This document shows, one piece after another, positions 7,923 to 16,101 of a stretch of 64,000 nucleotides of DNA. The notes beneath the pieces were generated by a model, which saw only the letters and a program-made list of their open reading frames with translations, did no database searches and was not told the DNA's origin. Position numbers and translations under genes: made by a program. How positions within the stretch are numbered: the stretch's first letter is position 1; every line of letters begins with the position of its first letter. Origin of the DNA: Chitinophaga oryzae (GTDB taxonomy: Bacteria > Bacteroidota > Bacteroidia > Chitinophagales > Chitinophagaceae); the NCBI RefSeq assembly GCF_012516375.2, contig NZ_CP051204.2, positions 558,001 to 622,000 on the forward strand, in the 5' to 3' direction.

Positions 7923-8309
7923 TTTAGGCTGTCTGAAAAACAGGTAGCGTACGAGTTGGAACACAAACACGCCGGCGATGGCGCCCAGCGTATCCGCTAT
8001 GATGTCATACCCGTCGAAGCTGCGGCCGATGGCCCAGTATTTCTGGATAAGTTCTATAATGAAGCCGTAAATAGCTGCCAGTGCCACAAACAGCCATAGT
8101 GTGCGGGAAGATATCTGTTTGTAATGCCAGTACACGCCCAGGCTGAGGAACAATACAATACCGCCGAACAGACCGAAATGAACGATCTTATCGAAATGAA
8201 TTTTTGTTAAAAAAGAGTTGGAGGGGATATCGTTGCCGGGCAGGGTACACAATATGAGGATCAATATAATCCATACGGTGGCAGGAAGGTAGTATTTCCA
8301 GATGTTCAT
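7920..8309 (-). CDS. VanZ family protein
   Basis: A 129-aa membrane protein with about four transmembrane helices. VanZ-like features are the N-terminal LILCTLPGNDIP, the FDKIVHFGLFGGI segment, and FIIELIQKYWAIGRSFDGYDIIADTLGAIAG at the end of the family domain. VanZ of enterococci raises teicoplanin resistance; the role of stand-alone VanZ proteins like this is unknown. It lies downstream of gcvH on the same strand, but a hairpin at 8342-8383 separates them. Confidence 0.88.
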   Translation of the reverse strand: MNIWKYYLPATVWIILILILCTLPGNDIPSNSFLTKIHFDKIVHFGLFGGIVLFLSLGVYWHYKQISSRTLWLFVALAAIYGFIIELIQKYWAIGRSFDGYDIIADTLGAIAGVFVFQLVRYLFFRQPK

Positions 8310-8341
8310 GATCCAGTAAATCGATTAACGTTGTCCGAAAA

Positions 8342-8383
8342 AAAAGACAACAGGCGTGCGGAACGCGCTTCCTGTTGTCTTTT
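8342..8383 (-). terminator. terminator between gcvH and the VanZ gene
   Basis: AAAAGACAACAGG (8342-8354) pairs perfectly with CCTGTTGTCTTTT (8371-8383). The A-run on the plus strand becomes a T-run after the stem on the minus strand, as expected for a gcvH terminator. Confidence 0.8.
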
Positions 8384-8408
8384 CTATATGAAATATCAGT
8401 TGGCGTAA

Positions 8409-8789
8409 TTATTCACCCAGCAATGCCTGGTATGCGGCAGCATCCAGCAGGGAGGCAACATCGGCAGGGTTGGAAACGGTCATTTTAATCATCCAGCCTT
8501 CGCCGTAAGGGTCGCTGTTTACCAATTCGGGTTCGCCTTCCAGGTCGGAGTTGACAGTGTCGATTTTACCAGCTACGGGCAGAAACAGGTCAGAAACAGT
8601 TTTTACTGCTTCTACGGTACCGAATACCTCTTCGGCGCCTAAAGTCTTACCTACAGTAGGAATATCAACAAATACGATGTCACCTAATTCGCGTTGTGCA
8701 AACTCGGTAATGCCGATTGTAGCAACGTTACCTTCTAATAAAACCCATTCGTGATCCTTGGTGTAACGCAGGTTTGACGGAAAATTCAT
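8409..8789 (-). CDS. gcvH: glycine cleavage system protein H
   Basis: The lipoyl carrier of the glycine cleavage complex, shuttling the aminomethyl group between the P, T and L proteins. At 126 aa it is full length. The lipoylated lysine is K63 in [15 protein letters not shown], within the usual H-protein context ([16 protein letters not shown] before it, [15 protein letters not shown] after it). The other gcv genes are not in the window, which is common because gcvH is often separate in Bacteroidota. Confidence 0.97.
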   Translation of the reverse strand: MNFPSNLRYTKDHEWVLLEGNVATIGITEFAQRELGDIVFVDIPTVGKTLGAEEVFGTVEAVKTVSDLFLPVAGKIDTVNSDLEGEPELVNSDPYGEGWMIKMTVSNPADVASLLDAAAYQALLGE

Positions 8790-8825
8790 AATAAGTTTGG
8801 TTTTGAGCCGTAAAAATACAAATCA

Positions 8826-8861
8826 TTTAGGGATTTGCGGATTTTTTGATTTCGATATTTA
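8826..8861. repeat. family A repeat, single arm (copy A2)
   Basis: A single stretch with the family A words TTTAGGGATTT, GCGGATTTTTTGATTT. No matching second arm was found nearby, so this looks like a half copy. It lies between the PPIase stop and the gcvH start. Confidence 0.5.
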
Positions 8862-8873
8862 AAGTGATCTTCT

Positions 8874-9536
8874 TTAAAAAAAGAGCCATTTTTTGATCAC
8901 CCTTATTTTCATGGGAACATTCTCCAGTGGCCTGTTATGGCTGTCTGTCTTCACCGCGGCTATTTTATCGATCACCTCCATGCCTTTGATCACCTGGCCA
9001 AATACCGTATAGTTTTGGTCAAGATGTGGTGACCCGCCTTCTGTCTTGTAGATCTCCCGCTGGTCTACCGGGATCTTACGGCCGCCCAGCCTTGTTTTCT
9101 CCAGCTTGTCCAGCTCCTCGTCCGTAAAGACTTTCCCCTGTACGATATAAAACTGGCACCCGGAGGAAGCCTTGGCGGGGTTGTCGTCGCGGGCGGCGGC
9201 CAGCGCGCCCTTACGATGGAACAAGTCCAGCTGGAATTCAGGCGGCACGGTGTATCCTACATCACCTTCTCCCAGCACGGCGCCGGCTTTGGCCCTTTTG
9301 GAATCGGGGTCGCCACCCTGGACCATAAACTGTTTGATCACCCGGTGGAACAACGTGCTGTCGTAGAAATGCCGCCTGCTCAGCTTCAGGAAATTATCCC
9401 GGTGTTTGGGCGTTTGGTCGTACAGGCGGATGACCATGGTGCCATAGGGCGTGATGACCTTTACTTTCCTGTTTTTGGCCATGGCCATGGCGCTGATGGC
9501 GAGCAATAAGGTGCAAAGGAGTACGATTTTTTTCAT
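8874..9536 (-). CDS. peptidylprolyl isomerase, cyclophilin type, secreted
   Basis: A 220-aa periplasmic protein-folding enzyme that isomerises X-Pro bonds. The signal peptide is MKKIVLLCTLLLAISAMAMA. The cyclophilin core is seen in FHRVIKQFMVQGGD (catalytic Arg and Gln/Met-Gln-Gly region), SSGCQFYIVQG and NYTVFGQVIKGMEVID. A family-typical insertion with a KTRLGG segment is present. The ATG at 9536 is chosen over in-frame upstream codons because it directly precedes the signal peptide. It follows the 112-aa gene by 8 bases, so the two are probably one operon. Confidence 0.93.
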   Translation of the reverse strand: MKKIVLLCTLLLAISAMAMAKNRKVKVITPYGTMVIRLYDQTPKHRDNFLKLSRRHFYDSTLFHRVIKQFMVQGGDPDSKRAKAGAVLGEGDVGYTVPPEFQLDLFHRKGALAAARDDNPAKASSGCQFYIVQGKVFTDEELDKLEKTRLGGRKIPVDQREIYKTEGGSPHLDQNYTVFGQVIKGMEVIDKIAAVKTDSHNRPLENVPMKIRVIKKWLFF

Positions 9537-9544
9537 ACGGTGGA

Positions 9545-9883
9545 TTATGCTTCTTCTTCGTCTGCGAAATACTCGATGATATGTTCCTTCAGGAAAGCTT
9601 CCTGTTCTTCGAGGTTGAATTTGGGGACGGGCTGCAGCTCTTTGAAATGGGGCCATCCGTCTTTGTCGTAGCCATCCACTTCATAATACCCGCTTTTGCT
9701 GAGGAGGGTACAGACAGCCACATGCATCAGGTCCTGTTTCTGTTCTTTCGTGTATTTCTTCTTCAGATGATTGATTTCATTAACGCCGATGAGGAACAGG
9801 ATCGCTTCCATATTGGGCTTTTTCCCGAACCTGGCCGTTAGCATATCTTCTACGGGTTTCCACCGCTTCTCAAGATCTTCCAT
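9545..9883 (-). CDS. conserved hypothetical protein
   Basis: A 112-aa acidic, soluble protein with no signal peptide or membrane segment. Features seen are an N-terminal helix LEKRWKPVEDMLTARFGK, a central ILFLIGVNEINHLKKKYTKEQKQDLMHVAV and a C-terminal acidic tail. I recognise it only as a conserved Bacteroidota protein of unknown function. It is upstream of the cyclophilin gene by 8 bases. A TACATTTG -7 element on the minus strand (9945-9938) precedes it. Confidence 0.75.
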   Translation of the reverse strand: MEDLEKRWKPVEDMLTARFGKKPNMEAILFLIGVNEINHLKKKYTKEQKQDLMHVAVCTLLSKSGYYEVDGYDKDGWPHFKELQPVPKFNLEEQEAFLKEHIIEYFADEEEA

Positions 9884-9937
9884 GATATTGCCTGTTTTTT
9901 GGGTCAGTGTTTGTGTTTAAGTGGCTCATAGCCACGG

Positions 9938-9945
9938 CAAATGTA
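9938..9945 (-). promoter_or_regulatory. -7 promoter element for the hypothetical / PPIase unit
   Basis: TACATTTG on the minus strand, 55 bases upstream of the start at 9883, matches TAnnTTTG. No clear -33 box was found. Confidence 0.45.
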
Positions 9946-10132
9946 CGTTATACGGAAAAATATTATATAAATATGCGGGAGCTTTCTTAATTTGGGCATC
10001 CCCGTTATGCTGATTTTTATGGGAATGGGCCACAGGAGCAAGTTTAACAGCATTTTAACGGCCATTTCACATAGTGATAAGTTTTATTTGACAAGAGAAT
10101 GTTTATTTTAGCACACTTGAAAAACTAACAGC

Positions 10133-11134
10133 ATGGAAAATACATCGTCCGATATCCGGCAACTGAATGAAAAAATTCACCAGGCCAGCGCGTTTGTGGA
10201 CCTCCTGAACATGGAGCTGGGCAAGGTAATTGTGGGGCAGCGCTATATGGTGGAAAGATTGCTCATCGGCTTGCTGGCACAGGGGCACGTATTGCTCGAA
10301 GGTGTTCCCGGTCTGGCAAAAACCTTGTCTATCAAATCACTGTCATCCGCCATCAATGCGAAGTTCAGCCGTATCCAGTTTACGCCCGACCTGTTGCCGG
10401 CAGACGTGGTAGGTACCATGATCTACAACCAGCAGAAGAATGAGTTTGTGGTACGGAAAGGGCCTATCTTCGCCAACTTTATCCTGGCGGACGAGATCAA
10501 CCGCGCCCCGGCCAAAGTACAGAGCGCCCTGCTGGAAGCCATGCAGGAAAGACAGATCACCATCGGCGACAGCACCTTCAAACTGGACGACCCCTTCCTG
10601 GTACTGGCCACCCAGAACCCGATAGAACAGGAAGGTACTTATACCCTGCCGGAAGCCCAGGTAGACCGTTTCATGCTGAAAGTAGTGATCGGTTACCCTA
10701 CCAAGGAAGAAGAAAGACACATTATCCGTCAGAACCTGAACCCGGAAGCCTCCACTCCTATCCGCGCGGTAATACAGCCGGCCGATATCCTGGAAGCGCG
10801 TAAGCTGGTGCGGGAAGTGTACATGGACGAGAAAATCGAAAAATATATCATCGATATCGTATTCGCTACCCGTAACCCGGAAGAATACAAACTGCAGAAG
10901 CTGAAGCCACTGATCTCCTATGGCGGTTCTCCAAGGGCCAGCATCAACCTGGCGCTGGCGGCCAAAGCTTATGCCTTTATGAAACGCAGAGGATACGTGA
11001 TCCCGGAAGACGTACGCAGCATCTGCTTTGACGTGATGCGCCACCGTGTAGGCCTTACCTATGAAGCAGAAGCGGAGAACGTGACCAGCGAAAACATCCT
11101 CAGCGAAATTCTCAACGCCGTAGAAGTGCCATAA
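10133..11134 (+). CDS. MoxR family AAA+ ATPase
   Basis: A 333-aa AAA+ ATPase thought to act as a chaperone or metal-insertion factor with VWA-domain partners. Walker A is GVPGLAKT (57-64), Walker B ILADEINRAP (about 117-126), and the sensor segment LATQNPIEQEGTYTLPEAQ with the arginine-finger region VDRF follows. It is the first gene of a four-gene operon with DUF58, BatD-like and VWA proteins. This is the classic MoxR/Bat arrangement, which supports the role. Confidence 0.95.
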   Translation: MENTSSDIRQLNEKIHQASAFVDLLNMELGKVIVGQRYMVERLLIGLLAQGHVLLEGVPGLAKTLSIKSLSSAINAKFSRIQFTPDLLPADVVGTMIYNQQKNEFVVRKGPIFANFILADEINRAPAKVQSALLEAMQERQITIGDSTFKLDDPFLVLATQNPIEQEGTYTLPEAQVDRFMLKVVIGYPTKEEERHIIRQNLNPEASTPIRAVIQPADILEARKLVREVYMDEKIEKYIIDIVFATRNPEEYKLQKLKPLISYGGSPRASINLALAAKAYAFMKRRGYVIPEDVRSICFDVMRHRVGLTYEAEAENVTSENILSEILNAVEVP

Positions 11135-11143
11135 TCGTTTATC

Positions 11144-12013
11144 ATGTTGGACACTGCCGAAATACTCAAAAAGGTAAGACAGATAGAAATCAAGACCAAA
11201 GGGCTTACCAACCACATCTTTGCAGGCGAATACCATAGCGCTTTCAAAGGCCGTGGCATGTCGTTCAGCGAGGTGAGGGATTATCACTTCGGGGACGACG
11301 TACGGTCTATCGACTGGAACGTGACCGCACGTTTCAATCACCCTTTTGTGAAGGTTTTTGAAGAAGAAAGAGAGCTGACGGTGATGCTGCTGGTGGATAT
11401 GAGCGAAAGCTCCTCCTTCGGCACACAGAAGCGCGACAAAAGGGAACTGATCACCGAACTGTGCGCCGTATTGGCATTTTCGGCCATCAAAAACAATGAT
11501 AAGGTAGGTGTTATCTTCTTCAGCGACGGGATGGAAAAATATATCCCGCCCAAAAAAGGTAAATCACATATCCTGTTCATTATCCGTGAACTGTTATCGT
11601 TCACGCCTAAACGAAAAGGTACCAATATCAAGGAAACGCTCCGCTTCTTTAACAATGCCGCCAAAAAGCGCAGCATTGTATTTTTGCTGAGCGACTTCCT
11701 GTCCGGCGAATACCAGGACGCGCTTAACATAGCGGCCAAAAGGCACGACATGGTAGGCATCCAGGTATATGACCAGCGCGACCGGGAGCTGCCTCCTGTG
11801 GGGCTTATCCAGGTGGCGGACGCCGAAACCGGCGCCACACAATGGGTAGACACCGCTGACCGCCGGGTAAGGCAGTATTACGAACACCAGTTTGCCCAAC
11901 ATGCGCAATATTGCAAAAATGCCTTTATGAAAAGCGGTGCAGAGCTGATGACTATCCGTACCGATGAAGACTATGTAAAAGCTTTGCAGACATTTTTCCT
12001 GAACAGGGCGTAA
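11144..12013 (+). CDS. DUF58 domain-containing protein
   Basis: A 289-aa soluble protein starting 9 bases after moxR. The DUF58 signature is FSEVRDYHFGDDVRSIDWNVTARF, followed by a VWA-like segment VMLLVDMSESSSFG (MIDAS-like DxSxS) and VFLLSDFLSGEYQDAL. DUF58 proteins accompany MoxR ATPases in nearly all bacteria that have them and are presumed to be their VWA-type clients. The family is certain, the biochemical role is not. Confidence 0.93.
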   Translation: MLDTAEILKKVRQIEIKTKGLTNHIFAGEYHSAFKGRGMSFSEVRDYHFGDDVRSIDWNVTARFNHPFVKVFEEERELTVMLLVDMSESSSFGTQKRDKRELITELCAVLAFSAIKNNDKVGVIFFSDGMEKYIPPKKGKSHILFIIRELLSFTPKRKGTNIKETLRFFNNAAKKRSIVFLLSDFLSGEYQDALNIAAKRHDMVGIQVYDQRDRELPPVGLIQVADAETGATQWVDTADRRVRQYYEHQFAQHAQYCKNAFMKSGAELMTIRTDEDYVKALQTFFLNRA

Positions 12014-12038
12014 GTTATTAAGGAGAGCAAATTCAGAC

Positions 12039-13046
12039 ATGTATAAACAGCAAGTGATAAGACGTATACTTTTATCTTTCTTTATTGGGTTGTTGTTCCC
12101 GTTAGGCCTGCTGGCGCAGAATACCCTCGAAGTGACCGCCAAAGCGGACAGCAGCAGCATCCGGATCGGGGAACAGGTGAAACTGCATCTGAAGGCCACC
12201 GTGCCGGCAGCGGTGTTCAACAAGCCCGAATTCAGGCTGCTGTTACCCATCGTGCCGGACTCCCTGGACCATTTTGAGGTGGTGACCCGCTCCAAGGTGG
12301 ACACCGTCACACAACAGGACATGAAGGTGCTGCAGCAAACGCTCACCGTTACCAGCTTCGACTCCGGCCACTGGGAGTTTCCCCCGCAGAAATTTGAAGT
12401 ATACGGCGCTACCGGCGCCAACAGCGTAGATACCCTGTTCAGCCAGCCGCTGGGCATCGATGTTAATACCGTATCGGTAGATACCACCAAAGCCTTTAAA
12501 CCGATCAAAACGGTACGGGCAGTTCCCTGGAATATCTGGGATTACTGGCTGTATATCGCCATCGGTGCAGCCGTAGTGCTGATAGCGCTGGGCCTCTGGC
12601 TGTATTTCCGCAAACGGCCGGAAAAGAAACCGGTGGTGAAACTGCCGCTGGTAAGCCCTTACGACCTGGCGCGGCAGCAGCTGAAATCCCTCAGAGAAGA
12701 ACAACTGTGGCAGCAGGGGGACATCAAACAGTATTATACCCGGTTGACAGATATTTTGCGTACCTATTTTGAACACCAGTTTGGTATTGCGGCGCTGGAA
12801 CAGACCTCTGAGGAGTTGTTGATCAATATCAAGCCGGTAACCAAATTAAACCAGCAACGGGATAAATTACGCGCCCTGCTGGCTATTGCGGACCTTGCCA
12901 AGTTTGCCAAATTACAGCCTACTGCCGATGAGCATGAGGACTGTATGAACAAGGCCGAAGAGATCCTCGAATGGACAAGGCCCAAAGAAGAGCCGGCAGC
13001 GCAAGCGCCTGCTGCGCCTGAACAGAAGCCGCAGACAGGTGCGTAA
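12039..13046 (+). CDS. BatD-like / DUF4381-type membrane protein of the Bat operon
   Basis: A 335-aa protein with a signal peptide ending near LLAQN (about 1-27), an extracytoplasmic beta-rich domain (to about 165), one transmembrane helix around IWDYWLYIAIGAAVVLIALGLWLYF written here only in part (IAIGAAVVLIALG), and a cytoplasmic helical tail with KQYYTRLTDILRTYFEHQFG. The tail ends in an Ala/Pro-rich stretch. The position between DUF58 and VWA genes and the architecture match the BatD-like component. I assign the role by context. Confidence 0.75.
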   Translation: MYKQQVIRRILLSFFIGLLFPLGLLAQNTLEVTAKADSSSIRIGEQVKLHLKATVPAAVFNKPEFRLLLPIVPDSLDHFEVVTRSKVDTVTQQDMKVLQQTLTVTSFDSGHWEFPPQKFEVYGATGANSVDTLFSQPLGIDVNTVSVDTTKAFKPIKTVRAVPWNIWDYWLYIAIGAAVVLIALGLWLYFRKRPEKKPVVKLPLVSPYDLARQQLKSLREEQLWQQGDIKQYYTRLTDILRTYFEHQFGIAALEQTSEELLINIKPVTKLNQQRDKLRALLAIADLAKFAKLQPTADEHEDCMNKAEEILEWTRPKEEPAAQAPAAPEQKPQTGA

Positions 13047-13071
13047 TTAGTCATTTAACTGAATTTAAGCG

Positions 13072-14082
13072 ATGGATTTTTCAGCGTGGAAAAATATTGA
13101 ATTTGCCTACCCGGTTTTCTTCTGGCTGTTATTGCTGATACCGGTGATGATATACTGGCGCATTGCCCGGCGGAAGAAAGCGCAGGGTGTGATGAAGGTA
13201 TCGTCCGTTGCTGGTCTCAAAGGGCTGCCGGTATCCTGGAAGGTGCGTTTCCGGCCGTTATTGCTGGCCCTGCGCATCCTGGCATATGCTGCCCTCGTAA
13301 CAGCGCTGGCGCGGCCACAGACCTCCAATACCTCTGAAAACATCGACAGCGAAGGCATCGATATAGTAATGGCCATCGATATCTCCGGCAGTATGCTGGC
13401 GGAAGACCTGCAGCCCAACAGGATGGAGGCCGCCAAAAAAGTGGCGATGGACTTCGTCGACAAACGTATCAGCGACCGTATCGGGCTGGTAGTATTTTCC
13501 GGCGAAAGTTTCACGCAATGCCCTATCACCACGGACCATGCCGTGCTGAAAAACCAGATCATGCAGGTCAAAAGCGGTATGCTGCAGGACGGTACCGCCA
13601 TCGGTATGGGCCTCGCCACTTCGGTAGACCGTCTGCGTAACAGTCACGCTAAAAGCAAGGTGATCATCCTCCTGACAGATGGTGTGAACAATACCGGCCT
13701 GGTAGATCCGCTCACCGCGCTGGAGATAGCCAAAGCTTTTAAAATAAGAGTGTATACCATTGGCGTGGGCACCCAGGGCAAAGCACCTTTCCCGATGCCG
13801 ATGGCTGACGGCAGCGTGCAAATGGTGATGCAGGATGTACAGATCGACGAACCGCTGATGAAAAAGATCTCTAAAGAGACCGGTGGTAAGTATTTCCGCG
13901 CCACCAATACCACCGATCTGAAGAACATCTACGCAGAGATCGACCAGCTGGAAAAAACAAAAGTGGAAATCACCTCTTATAAACGATATGCAGAACATTT
14001 CTTCCCGCTGGCGATGCTGGCGCTGGCCTGTATCCTGCTGGAAGTAGTGCTGCGTTATTCCCTGTTCAGAAGTTTACCATAA
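13072..14082 (+). CDS. batA: VWA domain-containing protein, BatA type
   Basis: A 336-aa inner-membrane protein with two N-terminal helices, a VWA domain (about 97-290) and a C-terminal helix near residues 313-330. The MIDAS metal site is complete: DISGS at 103-107, the threonine in DGTAIG and the aspartate in LLTDGVNN. In Bacteroides fragilis the bat genes support aerotolerance; the molecular role is not settled. Here the operon ends with this gene. The usual downstream batB (second VWA) and batC (TPR) are absent from the window. Confidence 0.88.
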   Translation: MDFSAWKNIEFAYPVFFWLLLLIPVMIYWRIARRKKAQGVMKVSSVAGLKGLPVSWKVRFRPLLLALRILAYAALVTALARPQTSNTSENIDSEGIDIVMAIDISGSMLAEDLQPNRMEAAKKVAMDFVDKRISDRIGLVVFSGESFTQCPITTDHAVLKNQIMQVKSGMLQDGTAIGMGLATSVDRLRNSHAKSKVIILLTDGVNNTGLVDPLTALEIAKAFKIRVYTIGVGTQGKAPFPMPMADGSVQMVMQDVQIDEPLMKKISKETGGKYFRATNTTDLKNIYAEIDQLEKTKVEITSYKRYAEHFFPLAMLALACILLEVVLRYSLFRSLP

Positions 14083-14083
14083 G

Positions 14084-14164
14084 TCACACAGAGATAAAAA
14101 AAGAGAGCAAAGACAGCAAAAGGTGATCCCTTTGCGGCCTTTGCTCTCTTTTTGTCTTTGCGTG
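14084..14164. repeat. family B intergenic inverted repeat (copy B2)
   Basis: Arms 14084-14122 and 14129-14164 pair imperfectly with the words GAGAGCAAAGACA and CAAAGGCC. It starts 2 bases after the batA stop and its right arm contains TTTG at 14151-14154, the -33 box of the rsgA promoter. Confidence 0.75.
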
Positions 14165-14182
14165 ATGAAACATTTACCTTTG
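14151..14182 (+). promoter_or_regulatory. promoter of rsgA
   Basis: TTTG (14151-14154), 20 bases, then TACCTTTG (14175-14182). This fits the Bacteroidota consensus. The TTG start of rsgA is 22 bases downstream. The -33 element lies inside inverted repeat B2. Confidence 0.6.
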
Positions 14183-14203
14183 GGGGTATAAATTTCCGGA
14201 CTA

Positions 14204-15139
14204 TTGCAAGCAACAGTATATAAATCAACAGGCAGCTGGTATGTGGTGAAAACCACCACAGGCGAAACATTCCAGGCGAGGATGAAAGGTATCTTCAAAA
14301 AAAATGAGGATATCACTTCCACCAATCCCATTGCCGTAGGCGATGTAGTGGAGATTGTGCCCGATGACAGTGACGCCAGTGCCAAAAATGCCATGATCAC
14401 GGAAATCGGCGAACGCCGGAATTACATTGTGCGCAGTTCCCCGCACGGGCGTAACAAAAAGCACATCATCGCCGCCAACCTGGACCAGGCTATGCTGATA
14501 GGCACTATCCGCGAGCCGCGTACCTCTCAGGGGTTTATAGACCGCTTCCTGGTCACCGCAGCGGCGTATCATATCCCTGCCGTGCTGGTGTTCAACAAGA
14601 AAGATATTTACCGGCCGAAGGAAATGGAGTTGTTTGAGGCCATGGAAGCGCTGTATACCGATATAGGCTACCCGGTGAAACTTATTTCCGCCACGGAGAA
14701 AGAGGGGATAGACGAGATCAGGGCGATCCTGAAAGGTAAGACCACCCTGATGTCCGGCCATTCCGGCGTGGGGAAATCCTCTCTGATCAACGATCTGATA
14801 CCTGGGCTGGACCTGCGTACCACCGCCGTGAGCGGCTGGAGCGGTAAAGGGTTGCACACCACCACTTTCGCGGAGATGTATGACCTGCCCGATGGTGGTT
14901 GTCTGATAGACACCCCCGGTGTGCGTGAATTCGGTATCGTGGATATCGACAAAGCGGAGCTATCCCACTATTTCCTGGAAATGCAGCCTTATCTTTCCCA
15001 ATGTCAATTCAATAACTGTTTGCATATCAACGAGCCCGGCTGTGCGGTAAAAGAGGCTGTTGAGGCCGGGGAAATTGATCCCGACCGTTATGTGAGTTAT
15101 GCCACGATCCTCGAAACGATAGAGGAGGAACAGTACTAG
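14204..15139 (+). CDS. rsgA: ribosome small subunit-dependent GTPase A
   Basis: A 311-aa circularly permuted GTPase that checks late 30S subunit assembly. It has an N-terminal OB fold, then G4 NKKD (131-134), the P-loop GHSGVGKS (185-192), G3 DTPG (236-239), and a C-terminal zinc site CQFNNCLH...GC (C267, C272, H274, C280). The permuted order G4-G1-G3 is diagnostic. The start is TTG: MQATVYKSTGSWY is the conserved N-terminus and there is no ATG between the promoter and it. Confidence 0.95.
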   Translation: MQATVYKSTGSWYVVKTTTGETFQARMKGIFKKNEDITSTNPIAVGDVVEIVPDDSDASAKNAMITEIGERRNYIVRSSPHGRNKKHIIAANLDQAMLIGTIREPRTSQGFIDRFLVTAAAYHIPAVLVFNKKDIYRPKEMELFEAMEALYTDIGYPVKLISATEKEGIDEIRAILKGKTTLMSGHSGVGKSSLINDLIPGLDLRTTAVSGWSGKGLHTTTFAEMYDLPDGGCLIDTPGVREFGIVDIDKAELSHYFLEMQPYLSQCQFNNCLHINEPGCAVKEAVEAGEIDPDRYVSYATILETIEEEQY

Positions 15140-15280
15140 TTATTTTTTCGGTTTCCCTAATTCATCGAGTACTTTCTCTGCACCCCAGTTGCGTTTGGGC
15201 TGGGGGCATCCTTTCTTTTGTGTGCGGCAGGCCGTGAGGGCAACGGCTGCGAGCAGGGCAAGGGCGATTATTTTGCGCAT
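15140..15280 (-). CDS. very small lipoprotein (46 aa), paralogue of its neighbour
   Basis: A 46-aa lipoprotein: a short signal MRKIIALALLAAVALTAC with a good lipobox (LTAC), then RTQKKGCPQPKRNWGAEK and a charged tail ending in KPKK. The motif QKKGCP just after the lipidated cysteine is shared with the 49-aa gene 13 bases upstream, so the two look like duplicates. The mature peptide is under 30 residues and function is unknown. The stop lies one base after the rsgA stop on the opposite strand. The signal peptide, lipobox and tandem paralogue support that it is real. Confidence 0.65.
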   Translation of the reverse strand: MRKIIALALLAAVALTACRTQKKGCPQPKRNWGAEKVLDELGKPKK

Positions 15281-15293
15281 AGTACGGGTTTTA

Positions 15294-15443
15294 CTAGAAT
15301 AAACGCATTTGTTTGCCTGCTTTGCGGTTGGTGCGCTGTAAATCTTTTTTATTGTAGCTGGTGGCGGGGCAGCCGTATTTCTGTGAAGAGCAGCCTGGCA
15401 GCACGATGGCAGCCAAAAGGAGCAGGCAAATAAACGTTTTCAT
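15294..15443 (-). CDS. very small lipoprotein (49 aa), paralogue of its neighbour
   Basis: A 49-aa lipoprotein: signal MKTFICLLLLAAIVLPGC with lipobox LPGC, then SSQKYGCPATSYNKKDLQ and a basic C-terminus. It shares the pattern C-x-x-Q-K-x-G-C-P with the following 46-aa gene. It lies 42 bases downstream of the gamma-carbonic anhydrase gene on the same strand, so the three genes are probably co-transcribed. Function is unknown; it is too short for a folded enzymatic domain. Confidence 0.65.
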   Translation of the reverse strand: MKTFICLLLLAAIVLPGCSSQKYGCPATSYNKKDLQRTNRKAGKQMRLF

Positions 15444-15485
15444 AGTGGGATATTTGCCTGCAATATAATAAATTTTCCTAAAGCG

Positions 15486-16016
15486 TTATGGTTGTTGCTC
15501 TCCTTCCGTATACCAGGAGGCGTACATATTGTAGTTTTTGGAGATGCGGTTGATTTCCCCTTTGATGAGGGCCATATCGATGTCTTTCACTTTTTTGGCG
15601 GGAACGCCGGCCCAGATGGTGCCCGGTTCCACATGGGTGTCTGCCAGTACCACTGCGCCTGCAGCGATGATGCTGTTGCTGCTGATATGTGCATTATCCA
15701 TGACGATGGCGCCCATACCGATCAGCACGTCGTTGTCCACCGTACAGCCGTGCAGGATGGCATTGTGGCCGATAGACACATTATTGCCCACGATGGTTTT
15801 GGATTTCTCATAGGTGCAGTGGATCACGGCGCCGTCCTGCACGTTTACGTTTTCGCCCAGGCGGATGCTGTTCACATCGCCGCGTACCACGGCATTGAAC
15901 CACACGGTACAACCTTTGCCCATTTCAACATCGCCGACAATAGTGGCATTCGGCGCAATGAAGCAGCCTTCTGCAATCTTCGGAGTAAATCCTCTTAAGG
16001 GTATAATGTGAGACAT
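15486..16016 (-). CDS. gamma-carbonic anhydrase family protein
   Basis: A 176-aa left-handed beta-helix protein. Hexapeptide-type repeats run through most of the chain (for example CTVWFNAVVRGDVNSI, VSIGHNAILHGC, VLIGMGAIVMDNA). Zinc-binding histidines expected for the family are at IHCTY, SIGHNA and ILHGC. GTIWAGVPAKKVKDI near the C-terminus is typical of the YrdA/PaaY branch. It may hydrate CO2 or be a structural homologue; many YrdA-type proteins show weak or no activity. Two tiny lipoprotein genes follow. Confidence 0.9.
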   Translation of the reverse strand: MSHIIPLRGFTPKIAEGCFIAPNATIVGDVEMGKGCTVWFNAVVRGDVNSIRLGENVNVQDGAVIHCTYEKSKTIVGNNVSIGHNAILHGCTVDNDVLIGMGAIVMDNAHISSNSIIAAGAVVLADTHVEPGTIWAGVPAKKVKDIDMALIKGEINRISKNYNMYASWYTEGEQQP

Positions 16017-16101
16017 AACTGATAGTTTTAATCTGAATATTACAAATATAACAATTACTAATTAGCCGTTGTTTTCTACCTTCGCAGGGAATGTAAGAGA
16101 T

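Noticed and set aside
15218..15433. 71-codon open frame on the plus strand after rsgA
   Set aside because: It opposes the two small lipoprotein genes, which have matching signal peptides and a shared motif. The plus frame has no start context or domain.
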